Below, one piece after another: positions 16,914 through 23,729 of a DNA stretch of 44,949 nt. The DNA comes from JAFGCR01 sp964538225 (GTDB lineage: Bacteria; Patescibacteriota; Gracilibacteria; UM-FILTER-43-11), in the NCBI GenBank assembly GCA_964538225.1, contig CAZIDW010000001.1, positions 1-44,949 on the forward strand, written 5' to 3'. Every line of letters starts with the position of its first letter. The stretch's first letter is position 1. The notes beneath the pieces are model-generated. The model did no database searches and had not been told where the DNA came from. It was given only the letters and a program-made list of their open reading frames with translations. A program made the position numbers and the translations under genes.

Positions 16914-16954
16914 AAAAAACAGAATGTCGACAAGCGCTTGTCGACATTCTGTTT
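16914..16954 (-). terminator. Terminator with a perfect 38-bp palindrome
   Basis: Bases 16917-16954 form a perfect palindrome centred on CAAGC/GCTTG (19 bp per arm, with GTCGAC inside). On the minus strand it is followed by a TTTTTT run. It lies just after the cyclophilin gene stop, so it is probably the intrinsic terminator of the pilin-cyclophilin genes. Confidence 0.8.
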
Positions 16955-16959
16955 GATTG

Positions 16960-17616
16960 TTATTCATATGCTTCAACCGTCATCTTTTCCATCACCACAT
17001 CGGCGGTCGGCTTGTCCCGGCCGTCCCGGTCGGTAGTGGCGATGGCATCCACGACATCCATTCCTTCAAATACCTGGCCGAACACGGAATGCTTGCCGTC
17101 CAGCCACGGAGTGGCATCGGCGTGGACAATAAAGAACTGACTGCCGTTGGTGTTGGGGCCGGCATTGGCCATAGAAAGGGCGCCTTTAATGTTTTTAAGG
17201 TCCGGACTGAATTCATCTTCGAACTTTCCGCCCCATAAACTTTCACCCCCCATGCCGGTACCCGTCGGGTCGCCGCCCTGGATCATAAAATCCGGGATGA
17301 CACGGTGGAAGATGAGGCCGTCGTAATAATCTTTTTCCGCCAGGCCCACGAAGTTCTCAACGGTTTTCGGCACTTTAGTCGGAAAGAGTCTGATTTTAAT
17401 CGTTCCCATCGTGGTGTCGATCACAGCGATCTGGTCGCCGGCTTCCGGCGGGGCGGTCTGGTCGAATGCGGGCATGGTATCGGGGTTAGTGGTGGTAAGG
17501 GCAGTTTCCGGCGGCCCGTCCTGATAGACTTTACTCAGCTCCTCTTCCGGCGAGGTACCGCAGGCGGTGAGCAAGGCAAAAGAGAGGGCCATCAGAAAAA
17601 TAGATATTTTTTTCAT
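16960..17616 (-). CDS. Cyclophilin-type peptidyl-prolyl isomerase, lipoprotein
   Basis: 218 residues. N-terminal lipoprotein signal with lipobox LLTAC at about residue 19. After a Pro/Thr-rich linker (20-65) comes a full cyclophilin domain with FHRVIPDFMIQGGDPTG, GALSMANAGPNTNGSQFFI and LDGKHSVFGQV, including the catalytic Arg/Phe/Gln region. It should be membrane-anchored outside the cytoplasm and assist folding of secreted proteins. Terminated by the palindrome at 16914-16954. Confidence 0.93.
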   Translation of the reverse strand: MKKISIFLMALSFALLTACGTSPEEELSKVYQDGPPETALTTTNPDTMPAFDQTAPPEAGDQIAVIDTTMGTIKIRLFPTKVPKTVENFVGLAEKDYYDGLIFHRVIPDFMIQGGDPTGTGMGGESLWGGKFEDEFSPDLKNIKGALSMANAGPNTNGSQFFIVHADATPWLDGKHSVFGQVFEGMDVVDAIATTDRDGRDKPTADVVMEKMTVEAYE

Positions 17617-17622
17617 GATGAT

Positions 17623-18129
17623 TTATTGAGGTAAATAAGGTACACAATTACTATTGCTGTCTGCATCGTCTTGACTTACTGAACAAGCGCCAGTACCATC
17701 AGTCTTTTTCCAATCATCAAGTTGGAAATCAGGATCATTAGTTGCCACATGACTAGTTAGCTGGTCAGTGGCTTCAACAACATCCTGGATGGTCGCCAGG
17801 ACATAGGTTTTGGCGTTCTCTCCATCGCCTCCCGCACTATCTCCTCTTTTATAATAATAAACTGATTTAGTAGAAGGATCTTTGGGGATTTCACTGATGA
17901 TATTTGCCCCCATATCACTTAAAGATTCAGGGTATTGATTTTCTTTTACTAAGTAAAGCTCAAGCGCCTGCTGAAGGGTGCTGATGTCTTGCAGTCTTTT
18001 GGAATTCTGGGCTTTAGTGGTTTGGCCGCCGACTGCAATATAAGCTGTAACCGAAAGAATCGCCATAATGGTGATTACGACCAGGAGTTCCACCAGCGAA
18101 AACCCTTTTTTGAAATGTTTTGTAAGCAT
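17623..18129 (-). CDS. Type IV pilin-like / type II secretion pseudopilin
   Basis: 168 residues with the type III (prepilin) signal: basic leader MLTKHFKKG, then FSLVELLVVITIMAILSVTA with Glu5 of the mature protein. The rest has the alpha-helix then beta-domain pattern (QDISTLQQALELYLVKENQYP), as in PulG/GspG-like proteins. It needs a prepilin peptidase encoded elsewhere. It lies 6 bp upstream of the cyclophilin gene on the same strand. Whether it serves a pilus, secretion or uptake cannot be told. Confidence 0.85.
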   Translation of the reverse strand: MLTKHFKKGFSLVELLVVITIMAILSVTAYIAVGGQTTKAQNSKRLQDISTLQQALELYLVKENQYPESLSDMGANIISEIPKDPSTKSVYYYKRGDSAGGDGENAKTYVLATIQDVVEATDQLTSHVATNDPDFQLDDWKKTDGTGACSVSQDDADSNSNCVPYLPQ

Positions 18130-18188
18130 GGTTGTTTATTACTTTTTTAACACATCTCATTGTATCCGTTCGCCCTGATAAAGGCAAA

Positions 18189-18284
18189 TTTTATTTCTGA
18201 TTTCTGATTTCTGATTTCAGATTTGATTTATCATTTATCATTTTTCATTTATCATTTGGATATCATTTATCATTTATTATTTGG
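18189..18284. repeat. Word-repeat gap, TTTCTGA and TTTATCA words
   Basis: TTTCTGATTTCTGATTTCTG is followed by at least six ATTTATCATTT-type words, filling the space before pth. Vocabulary is shared with 5459-5548 for the first part. Little pairing is visible here, unlike the other blocks. Confidence 0.6.
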
Positions 18285-18286
18285 AC

Positions 18287-18850
18287 ATGAAATTGATCGT
18301 CGGCTTAGGAAATCCGGGGAAACAATACGAAAAAACCCGCCACAACGCGGGATTTATGGCGTTGGATTTTTTAGCGGAGCATTTTGGTCTGACATTCAAA
18401 ACATCCGATAAGCACCAATGTGAACTGGCGGAAGGCCGGCTGTTTGATGAAAAGGTCATTTTAATCAAACCGCAGACTTTCATGAACCGATCCGGCCAGG
18501 CGGTTCGTTCGGTGGCGCGGTTTTTCAAGATTCCCGCAGAAGATGTGGTGGTGGTCTACGATGACGCGGACTTGCCGTGCGGCAACCTGCGCATCCGGCC
18601 GTCCGGTTCGGCCGGCGGGCACAAGGGCCTGGGGTCCGTCATTCAGGAACTGGGAAGTGAACAATTTACCCGCGTGCGTTTCGGTATCGCTCCGCTCACG
18701 GAATTTAAAGGGGGTTTGGAGGATTATGTTTTAGGAAAATTATCCGGCGAAGAAGTGAACCTGATGGAAGGCAATATCAAAAAACTTCCCACACTCTTAG
18801 AAACACTTTTCAGTAAGGGCATTGAAGAAGCGATGCAGGATTTTAACTGA
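18287..18850 (+). CDS. pth: Peptidyl-tRNA hydrolase
   Basis: 187 residues from the ATG at 18287; a TTG two codons upstream is ignored. Conserved VGLGNPGKQYEKTRHNAGF carries the catalytic histidine. YDDADLP carries the catalytic aspartate region, and GGHKGLGSV is the substrate loop. It releases tRNAs from peptidyl-tRNAs that drop off the ribosome. It ends in UGA, consistent with the standard code. The next gene starts 6 bp later. Confidence 0.95.
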   Translation: MKLIVGLGNPGKQYEKTRHNAGFMALDFLAEHFGLTFKTSDKHQCELAEGRLFDEKVILIKPQTFMNRSGQAVRSVARFFKIPAEDVVVVYDDADLPCGNLRIRPSGSAGGHKGLGSVIQELGSEQFTRVRFGIAPLTEFKGGLEDYVLGKLSGEEVNLMEGNIKKLPTLLETLFSKGIEEAMQDFN

Positions 18851-18856
18851 TTTTTT

Positions 18857-19156
18857 ATGACTTCCTCAAAACCCGATTCTCATATCGCCAAACAGTTTAA
18901 AGCGGTTGTAAAGCGGGATGTGCTCATCGCACTCGTCATTCTCATTCCAGTCGGTTTTATTGTGTACAGCCTGTTTAATTGGCCGGTTATCCGCTTAAAG
19001 GCTTTCGCTTATAACGCGTTTTTACTGTCTGTCGCCTTAGTGGTTATCGGCGTTATTTTGGAATTCGCCAACTGGCGGTGCCCCAAATGCCACCGTTATA
19101 TCGGAATGGTCTACCGTCCGCGTTTCTGCCCGCGGTGCGGAGTGCAGTATCGCTGA
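18857..19156 (+). CDS. Membrane protein with C-terminal zinc ribbon
   Basis: 99 residues. Two hydrophobic helices (about 22-42 and 52-74) are followed by a compact treble-type zinc ribbon, CPKCH...CPRCG, at the C-terminus. No family is recognised. The four cysteines imply one bound Zn. Cotranscribed with pth (6 bp gap). Small zinc-ribbon membrane proteins are common in small genomes, but their function is unknown. Confidence 0.7.
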   Translation: MTSSKPDSHIAKQFKAVVKRDVLIALVILIPVGFIVYSLFNWPVIRLKAFAYNAFLLSVALVVIGVILEFANWRCPKCHRYIGMVYRPRFCPRCGVQYR

Positions 19157-19173
19157 CAGCCCGCCCGAACTGT

Positions 19174-19368
19174 TTAGCCGAGGTGTTTTTTAATCAGGTC
19201 TGCCAGCTCCCTGATGTGGTCCTCTTTGTCTTTTTTCATTTTTTCCCAAAAGGCTTTACAGTCGGAACAGCCCTCTGAGTCGGTCAGGTAATGTTTTTTG
19301 ATGCGCCAAAGGCTTTTATTCTCTTCGACCAGCTGGGACATCAGGTTGTGCGTGTGGTTGTCTAACAT
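19174..19368 (-). CDS. Small hypothetical protein with a CxxC motif
   Basis: 64 residues, helical and charged (MLDNHTHNLMSQLVEENKSL...), with EGCSDCKAFWEKM in the middle and a Lys/Glu-rich helical tail ending DLIKKHLG. The patterned helices and His/Cys residues suggest a real protein, possibly metal-binding. No family recognised. Convergent with the zinc-ribbon gene. Confidence 0.55.
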   Translation of the reverse strand: MLDNHTHNLMSQLVEENKSLWRIKKHYLTDSEGCSDCKAFWEKMKKDKEDHIRELADLIKKHLG

Positions 19369-19438
19369 TGTTTTTGAGTTAATTTTTATTTTAATTTATT
19401 TTATCATACATGATTTGATATCCAAAAAACCGGCTAAT

Positions 19439-19485
19439 TCCTTTGCTCAGGCGAACCCAAGGGTTCTCATCCCTCTCTGCCGAAA
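19439..19485. repeat. 47-bp direct repeat, copy 1
   Basis: The 47 bp beginning TCCTTTGCTCAGGCGAACCC and ending CTCTCTGCCGAAA are identical to 20001-20047. Both copies are followed downstream by a fold-back stem and then a copy of the tRNA-Gln 3' end. Confidence 0.85.
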
Positions 19486-19494
19486 TAAAAAGGC

Positions 19495-19561
19495 CCCCAT
19501 AAAATGCGAGGTGGTAGGCGCAGGTTTTAAACCTGCGAAAGGAGAAGGGTATTTTATGGGG
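19495..19561. repeat. Nested inverted repeat
   Basis: Outer arms CCCCATAAAAT (19495-19505) and ATTTTATGGGG (19551-19561) enclose a perfect 19-nt inner hairpin, CGCAGGTTT..AAACCTGCG, at 19519-19537. Confidence 0.75.
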
Positions 19562-19643
19562 TAGGAGTAAAATTGAGTGTAGGCTGAAGTAAGCGGTGGA
19601 GCAATGCGCAGACGCTTACAAAAGCCGAAATCCAATTTTACGA

Positions 19644-19658
19644 TGGCTCGGGAGGAGG
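19644..19658. repeat. tRNA-Gln 3'-end fragment, copy A
   Basis: TGGCTCGGGAGGAGG matches the encoded CCA end, acceptor and part of the T-arm of the tRNA-Gln (minus strand) at 20091-20105. It is followed by GATTTGTGATTTCAG words. Confidence 0.65.
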
Positions 19659-19876
19659 AAAACATTTGTGATTTGAGATTTGTGATTTCAGATTTATTAA
19701 ATAGTGAGCTCGGAAGAAAACGAGTGAACGTAGCAAGAACCTGAGGCGACATGAAAGGCATTGTGAAGCTTGCGAAGTTAAGCGAGTTTTCTCGAGAGTG
19801 AAAACAATATAGGGAAAAGAGAGTCTGTGAGATAAAAACCGTTAGGTTTGTCTTTTACGAAACATCTCAAAAGCTC

Positions 19877-19893
19877 TGCTCGGGAGGAGGGAT
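19877..19893. repeat. tRNA-Gln 3'-end fragment, copy B
   Basis: CTCGGGAGGAGGGAT, preceded by TG, matches the same tRNA-Gln 3' segment. Copies A, B and the real gene are spaced 233 and 214 bp apart. Confidence 0.65.
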
Positions 19894-20000
19894 ATTCTTA
19901 CATTCTCGCCCCATCTTCGCCAAGGCTACGATGGGCCTGCGAGGTCGAGCTTCGCAATAGTCGTCTTTTTTCCCCTGAAACAAGTTCAGGGTCAAAGACC

Positions 20001-20047
20001 TCCTTTGCTCAGGCGAACCCAAGGGTTCTCATCCCTCTCTGCCGAAA
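20001..20047. repeat. 47-bp direct repeat, copy 2
   Basis: Identical to 19439-19485. It is followed by an inverted repeat (AAAATTTA ... TAAATTTTTT, about 20052-20090) that leads straight into the tRNA-Gln 3' end. The whole 19430-20090 gap holds these repeats and no believable gene; the open frames in it read through repeats. Confidence 0.85.
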
Positions 20048-20090
20048 AACAAAAAATTTAACCCCAAACTTCGCTTGGAGCTAAATTTTT

Positions 20091-20165
20091 TGGCTCGGGA
20101 GGAGGGATTCGAACCCCCGAATGCCAGGACCAAAACCTGGTGCCTTACCACTTGGCTACTCCCGA
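20091..20165 (-). tRNA. tRNA-Gln (anticodon UUG)
   Basis: On the minus strand the 75 nt fold as a cloverleaf. The 7-bp acceptor is TCGGGAG/CTCCCGA with discriminator G and an encoded CCA end. The D-arm contains AGCCAAGTGGTAAGGC. The anticodon stem-loop is CCAGG TTTTGGT CCTGG with anticodon TTG. The T-arm is GGGGGTTCGAATCCCTC. It reads CAA (and CAG by wobble). A monocistronic transcript is likely. Confidence 0.95.
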
Positions 20166-20228
20166 ATAAAGGATGAAACAGCGTATTTGTTTTAACAAAA
20201 AAAGTCCGGATAGTCAATTGCGCGTCGG

Positions 20229-20257
20229 TTGGCAATAGGGCTGTAATCCATTAAAAT
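20229..20257 (+). promoter_or_regulatory. Promoter of the 20281 lipoprotein gene
   Basis: TTGGCA (20229-20234), 17-bp spacer, TAAAAT (20252-20257). The leader would be about 17 nt, with AAAGGG immediately before the ATG. Confidence 0.5.
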
Positions 20258-20280
20258 AGGGATACCTTAATAATAAAGGG

Positions 20281-20955
20281 ATGAAGCGATTAATTACTGT
20301 TATCATTGCCTTACTTTTTCTGTCCGCCTGCATGAGCGAGTCGGTCAGTTTTAAAGACAATCAGCGCAAAAAACCCCGTATCCCCAGCGGAAAATCCCTG
20401 CAGGCGAACGCACTGTCCGGTACCAATCATGTGAAAGGGGATTCCGTGAATATAGACCGCCTTGTCGATACCATTGACCAGAACATCAAACAGCCGGTGA
20501 TCATAACAGAAGAAATCGAACGCGGATGGTATTATGGTAAGAAAAACGAGAAAAAAGTCGGCACGCCGGATTCCTGGATATGGCTGGATGAAGGGTTTAA
20601 GTCGCGCTGGATCAGCCCGAATGCCCTGGGTGATATCGGTTATCAGTCAACGGATGACTTATGCCGGTCTACAGGCGGGGTTTACGCGATTTCGTGCCTG
20701 GAGCGGGAAACGTCTGATTGCCAGTTTATTTCTGAAAGCGTGTGTCGGTGCCCCGCTGCTTCGAAATGGGCAGAGAGTCAGGGCTGTATTTTGACTGATG
20801 AATCGGATGAATGGGTCTCCGTGACGCCGGATGATTTGAGGCGGGGGTGGTACGAAGGAGGTGTGCATGAAAAAAAACTCAATACCCCCCTGAGCTGGGT
20901 GTGGGTGGCTGTCGGGGGCGGGGGGCGGTGGCAGAACCCTCGACCGACCGATTAA
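20281..20955 (+). CDS. Lipoprotein with two copies of a Trp-rich motif
   Basis: 224 residues. Lipoprotein signal MKRLITVIIALLFLSAC with Cys17. Two related segments occur, at about 78-115 (RGWYYGKKNEKKVGTPDSWI, then WISPN) and about 184-221 (RRGWYEGGVHEKKLNTPLSW, then WQNPRP). Between them is a Cys-rich stretch (five cysteines) likely to form disulphides. No family is recognised. Presumed exported and membrane-anchored. The internal duplication is seen directly; the function is unknown. Confidence 0.8.
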   Translation: MKRLITVIIALLFLSACMSESVSFKDNQRKKPRIPSGKSLQANALSGTNHVKGDSVNIDRLVDTIDQNIKQPVIITEEIERGWYYGKKNEKKVGTPDSWIWLDEGFKSRWISPNALGDIGYQSTDDLCRSTGGVYAISCLERETSDCQFISESVCRCPAASKWAESQGCILTDESDEWVSVTPDDLRRGWYEGGVHEKKLNTPLSWVWVAVGGGGRWQNPRPTD

Positions 20956-20994
20956 TATGAATTGAAAAATTAACTTTATATTTAATATAAGCCA

Positions 20995-21103
20995 TTTTAG
21001 GACTATTAGGACAATGGAGATTATTACGAGTATTAGGAATCCAATTAATAAAAAACAGTTCGTAATAGTCTTAAAAGTCCTGAAAGTCTTAATAGTCCTA
21101 AAA
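20995..21103. repeat. Word-repeat hairpin, AGTCCTAAAA family
   Basis: TTTTAGGACTATTA (20995-21008) pairs perfectly with TAATAGTCCTAAAA (21090-21103). Between them GACTATTAGGA-type words on the left face CTTAAAAGTCCTGAAAGTC words on the right, so pairing continues inward. It lies in the 268-bp gap before the VanW gene. Confidence 0.75.
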
Positions 21104-21150
21104 GATACGGAAGCGCCATAAACATAAACACCGCACTGTAATAAGCAGAC

Positions 21151-21179
21151 TTGAAAATCTTGCTGTAAAATGTTATAAT
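21151..21179 (+). promoter_or_regulatory. Promoter of the VanW-domain gene
   Basis: TTGAAA (21151-21156), 17-bp spacer, perfect TATAAT (21174-21179). The leader to the TTG start would be about 38 nt. Confidence 0.6.
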
Positions 21180-21223
21180 ATTCTGATTACTTTTTAACAA
21201 GAATCAGGATTTATAACTTCTTT

Positions 21224-22645
21224 TTGAAATGGTCCGGTTGTCTGTTTTCAGCCTTGTTGTTCACAGGGACTTTTTTTGTTTTTGGTCCGTCGGCGAATGC
21301 TCAGGCCACAAACCAGCTTTCCCGTCCGTACGGCCTGATTGTTCATAATAAAAACCAGGATGAGACCGTTCCGCGCATCAAGGTGCTGGAAGTGATTTTA
21401 AAATATTACGACCGGCATCCTGCTATCCAGCCCGTTGATATGGCTTTTCAAGATATCCCCGAGAATTCCCGGGTGGAGGCTTATGTCCAGGAAGGCTGTG
21501 ATCTGGGTCTGTTTCGCTGTTCAGGAAAATATTTTTTCCCTTACCGTCCTATCAACCAGCATGATTTTCTGAAGTGGTTTTTCCGGCTTAAATATCATAA
21601 AAATCCGGATTTTTTAACCAGCCGTTACCCCAAAATTAAAACCGAAACCCTCCGCTCTTTACGCGAAGCGCGGTATCTGAACCTGTTGACGCAGGACAGG
21701 ATCACGTACCGTTCCCTCCAACAGTTTTTGTACCGCAATGGAGTGGCGGAGGCGAACCTTAATCAGCCGTTTTCATACATACTGACCGTTGATTTTGATG
21801 ATATCAATTTAACGAATTACCACAATCCCAATGAGATCGATGTGATCCAGGGGAATTTAAAACGGATTATTTCTAATCTGGAAGCGAAAAAGAATACCTC
21901 TAAAGAGATCCGTTACCTGAGAAGTTTGAAAAAACAGGTTGATGCTTTTGAGGAGTTAAAACAGGAACTGGCGACCCGCCCTTATATTCTTCATAAACGT
22001 CCTGATCTGGATCCGGCAGTGACCCGCGCCGTCCGGACATACAGCCTGCAGGAAGTGTTATATAGCTATTCTTACGATTACAGCAGGAACGCGGTTTATC
22101 GTCAGCACAATCTTCTGGCTGGCGTCAAAAAAATCCATGGCCGGGTATTCCAGCCGGGTGAGATAATCAATTTCTGGAAAATCCTTACCGAAAAGGGCCT
22201 GTGGGAATTCCGGTACGGCTGGGTGATCGCCGGCGGTGGCGAAGAATGGCAGTTCGGGGGCGGGATCTGCGGTTCGTCCAGCTTGGTTTTTCTGCCTTCC
22301 TGGAAAGCGGGCCTGGAGATCCTTGAGCGCGCCCATCACAGCAAATATTTCACCTACTTGTATCCTATTGAAGATGTTGGCCTGGATGCCACGGTCTACC
22401 GGCCGCGTCCCAATTTAAAAATTCGCAATAATACTCTTCACTCCATTGTCTTTAACGTGGTGGACGACAAGGAAAATAAGACCGTTACGGTGGAAGTAAT
22501 CGGGAATTCTCCTTACAGGGAAATCCGGATCGAAGGCCCGGTTTTTGTGGGCTGGAATCATGTGAAGTGGGTCCGCTACCTTGAGGATTTCAGCGGCAAA
22601 GTCGTCAGTGACATTCTGGAAAGCCGGTACAGCGCTATTTATTGA
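21224..22645 (+). CDS. VanW family protein, exported
   Basis: 473 residues with a TTG start at 21224; no in-frame ATG precedes the signal peptide (CLFSALLFTGTFFVFGPSANA). The middle is a helical region with no recognised domain. The C-terminal part (about 275-430) is a VanW domain: GRVFQPGEIINFWKILT, GGGICGSSSLVF and LGLDATVY-like VGLDATVYRPRPNLKIRN. VanW proteins accompany some vancomycin-resistance clusters and occur widely in cell-wall contexts; their activity is unproven. Here it is more likely a wall-associated housekeeping protein than a resistance gene. Confidence 0.85.
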   Translation: MKWSGCLFSALLFTGTFFVFGPSANAQATNQLSRPYGLIVHNKNQDETVPRIKVLEVILKYYDRHPAIQPVDMAFQDIPENSRVEAYVQEGCDLGLFRCSGKYFFPYRPINQHDFLKWFFRLKYHKNPDFLTSRYPKIKTETLRSLREARYLNLLTQDRITYRSLQQFLYRNGVAEANLNQPFSYILTVDFDDINLTNYHNPNEIDVIQGNLKRIISNLEAKKNTSKEIRYLRSLKKQVDAFEELKQELATRPYILHKRPDLDPAVTRAVRTYSLQEVLYSYSYDYSRNAVYRQHNLLAGVKKIHGRVFQPGEIINFWKILTEKGLWEFRYGWVIAGGGEEWQFGGGICGSSSLVFLPSWKAGLEILERAHHSKYFTYLYPIEDVGLDATVYRPRPNLKIRNNTLHSIVFNVVDDKENKTVTVEVIGNSPYREIRIEGPVFVGWNHVKWVRYLEDFSGKVVSDILESRYSAIY

Positions 22646-22725
22646 TTTAAATCCTGCAGGGGCGATTTGTAACTTGCCGGTTTTTTTGCCATAATGCGAA
22701 TCACAAAATACATATTTTTTTTATT

Positions 22726-22905
22726 ATGTTTTTGACTATGTGTAAAAAATTCATTGTCTTATTTCTTTCCATTTTATTTCTTACGGCTTGCGGCTCGGAT
22801 ACAGAGGTGGAATTCCAGCCGCCGGCAACCGGCCCGGATCCTGAAGCTTTCCAGCCGCCTTACGGTCCCAATGATCCGGTTCCCGCGGAACAACCCGCCG
22901 ACTGA
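22726..22905 (+). CDS. Tiny lipoprotein
   Basis: 59 residues from the ATG at 22726 (or 55 from the ATG at 22738). The signal has a lysine pair and hydrophobic core (CKKFIVLFLSILFLTAC) with lipobox LTAC|G. The mature part is only about 35 residues, Pro/Glu/Asp-rich (FQPPATGPDPEAFQPPYGPN). It stops 2 bp before the next gene, so the two are translationally linked. The function is unknown. The clear lipobox makes it a credible gene despite its size. Confidence 0.7.
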   Translation: MFLTMCKKFIVLFLSILFLTACGSDTEVEFQPPATGPDPEAFQPPYGPNDPVPAEQPAD

Positions 22906-22907
22906 CC

Positions 22908-23606
22908 ATGGCCCTTGTCCGTTTAAACAAATATCTGGCTGACCAGGGAATCGCTTCCCGGCGGGAAGCCGATCGCCTGATTGCGGACGGTCTGATTTCC
23001 GTGAACGGAAATCCCGTGAAGACGATGGGCATCAAAGTCGATCCGGAAAAGGACAAGATAAGTGTTGATAAGAAGGTAGTGGAACGCCGTAAAAATCTGA
23101 TTTACATCGCGCTTAATAAGCCGGCCGGCTATGTGACCTCCGTTAAGCCGACCCGCCTTGAACCTAAAGTCGTTACCGATCTGGTCGACCTTGATGAACG
23201 TGTTTTTCCGGTGGGGCGGCTGGACAAAGACACGACCGGCCTCCTGATCCTTACCAACGACGGGACCCTGACTTACCAGCTCACCCATCCCTCTTCGGAA
23301 TGTGAAAAGGAATATGACGTCAAAGTCGGCAATGTCATCCGTAAAGGTCAGATGGATAAACTGAAAGCCGGGGTGAAATTGTGGGGGGAGAGGACTAAAG
23401 AGACTCAGGTAAAAAAAATAAGTCCGACCCGTTTGCGCATCGTTCTGACTGAGGGTAAGAACCGCCAGATCCGCCGTATCTGCCAGAAAGTCGGGTTTCC
23501 GGTCGTCCGGCTGAAAAGAATACGTATTAAAAATCTCAGCCTCGGTGACCTGCCGGAAGGAGAATGGAGATTTTTAACCGATGATGAAGTGAAGATGTTG
23601 AAGTAG
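22908..23606 (+). CDS. rluB: Pseudouridine synthase, RsuA/RluB family
   Basis: 232 residues. An S4 RNA-binding domain (RLNKYLADQGIASRREADRL, about 5-60) is followed by the catalytic domain with the signature GRLDKDTTGLLILTNDG, whose Asp is the nucleophile. EGKNRQIRRICQKVGFPVVR is the conserved C-terminal motif. It isomerises a uridine in rRNA, 23S U2605 if it is truly RluB; RsuA and RluE are the alternatives, so the subfamily is uncertain. Starts 2 bp after the tiny lipoprotein. Confidence 0.88.
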   Translation: MALVRLNKYLADQGIASRREADRLIADGLISVNGNPVKTMGIKVDPEKDKISVDKKVVERRKNLIYIALNKPAGYVTSVKPTRLEPKVVTDLVDLDERVFPVGRLDKDTTGLLILTNDGTLTYQLTHPSSECEKEYDVKVGNVIRKGQMDKLKAGVKLWGERTKETQVKKISPTRLRIVLTEGKNRQIRRICQKVGFPVVRLKRIRIKNLSLGDLPEGEWRFLTDDEVKMLK

Positions 23607-23625
23607 TAAATTCCTATACTGTTTA

Positions 23626-23700
23626 CTAAAAACTCTAAATTCGAAGTTCGAAACTCTAAAAGTTTTCGAGTTTCGAGTTTAAGACTTCGAATTTTTTAGG
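23626..23700. repeat. Word-repeat hairpin, AAACTCTAAA / TTCGAAG family
   Basis: AAAACTCTAAATTCGAAGTTC and GAAACTCTAAAAG words face TTTTCGAGTTTCGAGTTT and GACTTCGAATTTTTTAG, giving a long imperfect fold-back before rsmG. Vocabulary shared with 12897-12966. Confidence 0.7.
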
Positions 23701-23718
23701 TAAAGTAATATCATCACA

Positions 23719-23724
23719 TATAAA
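23719..23724 (+). promoter_or_regulatory. -10-like box 5 nt before rsmG
   Basis: TATAAA ends 5 nt upstream of the ATG at 23730, the geometry expected of a leaderless transcript. No clear -35. Confidence 0.35.
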
Positions 23725-23729
23725 GTTTT

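Noticed and set aside
19447..20235. Several open frames of 60-104 codons around tRNA-Gln
   Set aside because: They read through the 47-bp repeats, the fold-back stems and the tRNA itself; the encoded peptides repeat each other (FAQANPRVLIPLCR twice).
21224..22645. Vancomycin-resistance gene
   Set aside because: Only the VanW domain is present; no vanA/H/X/Y or VanRS genes surround it, and VanW-domain proteins are widespread without resistance.
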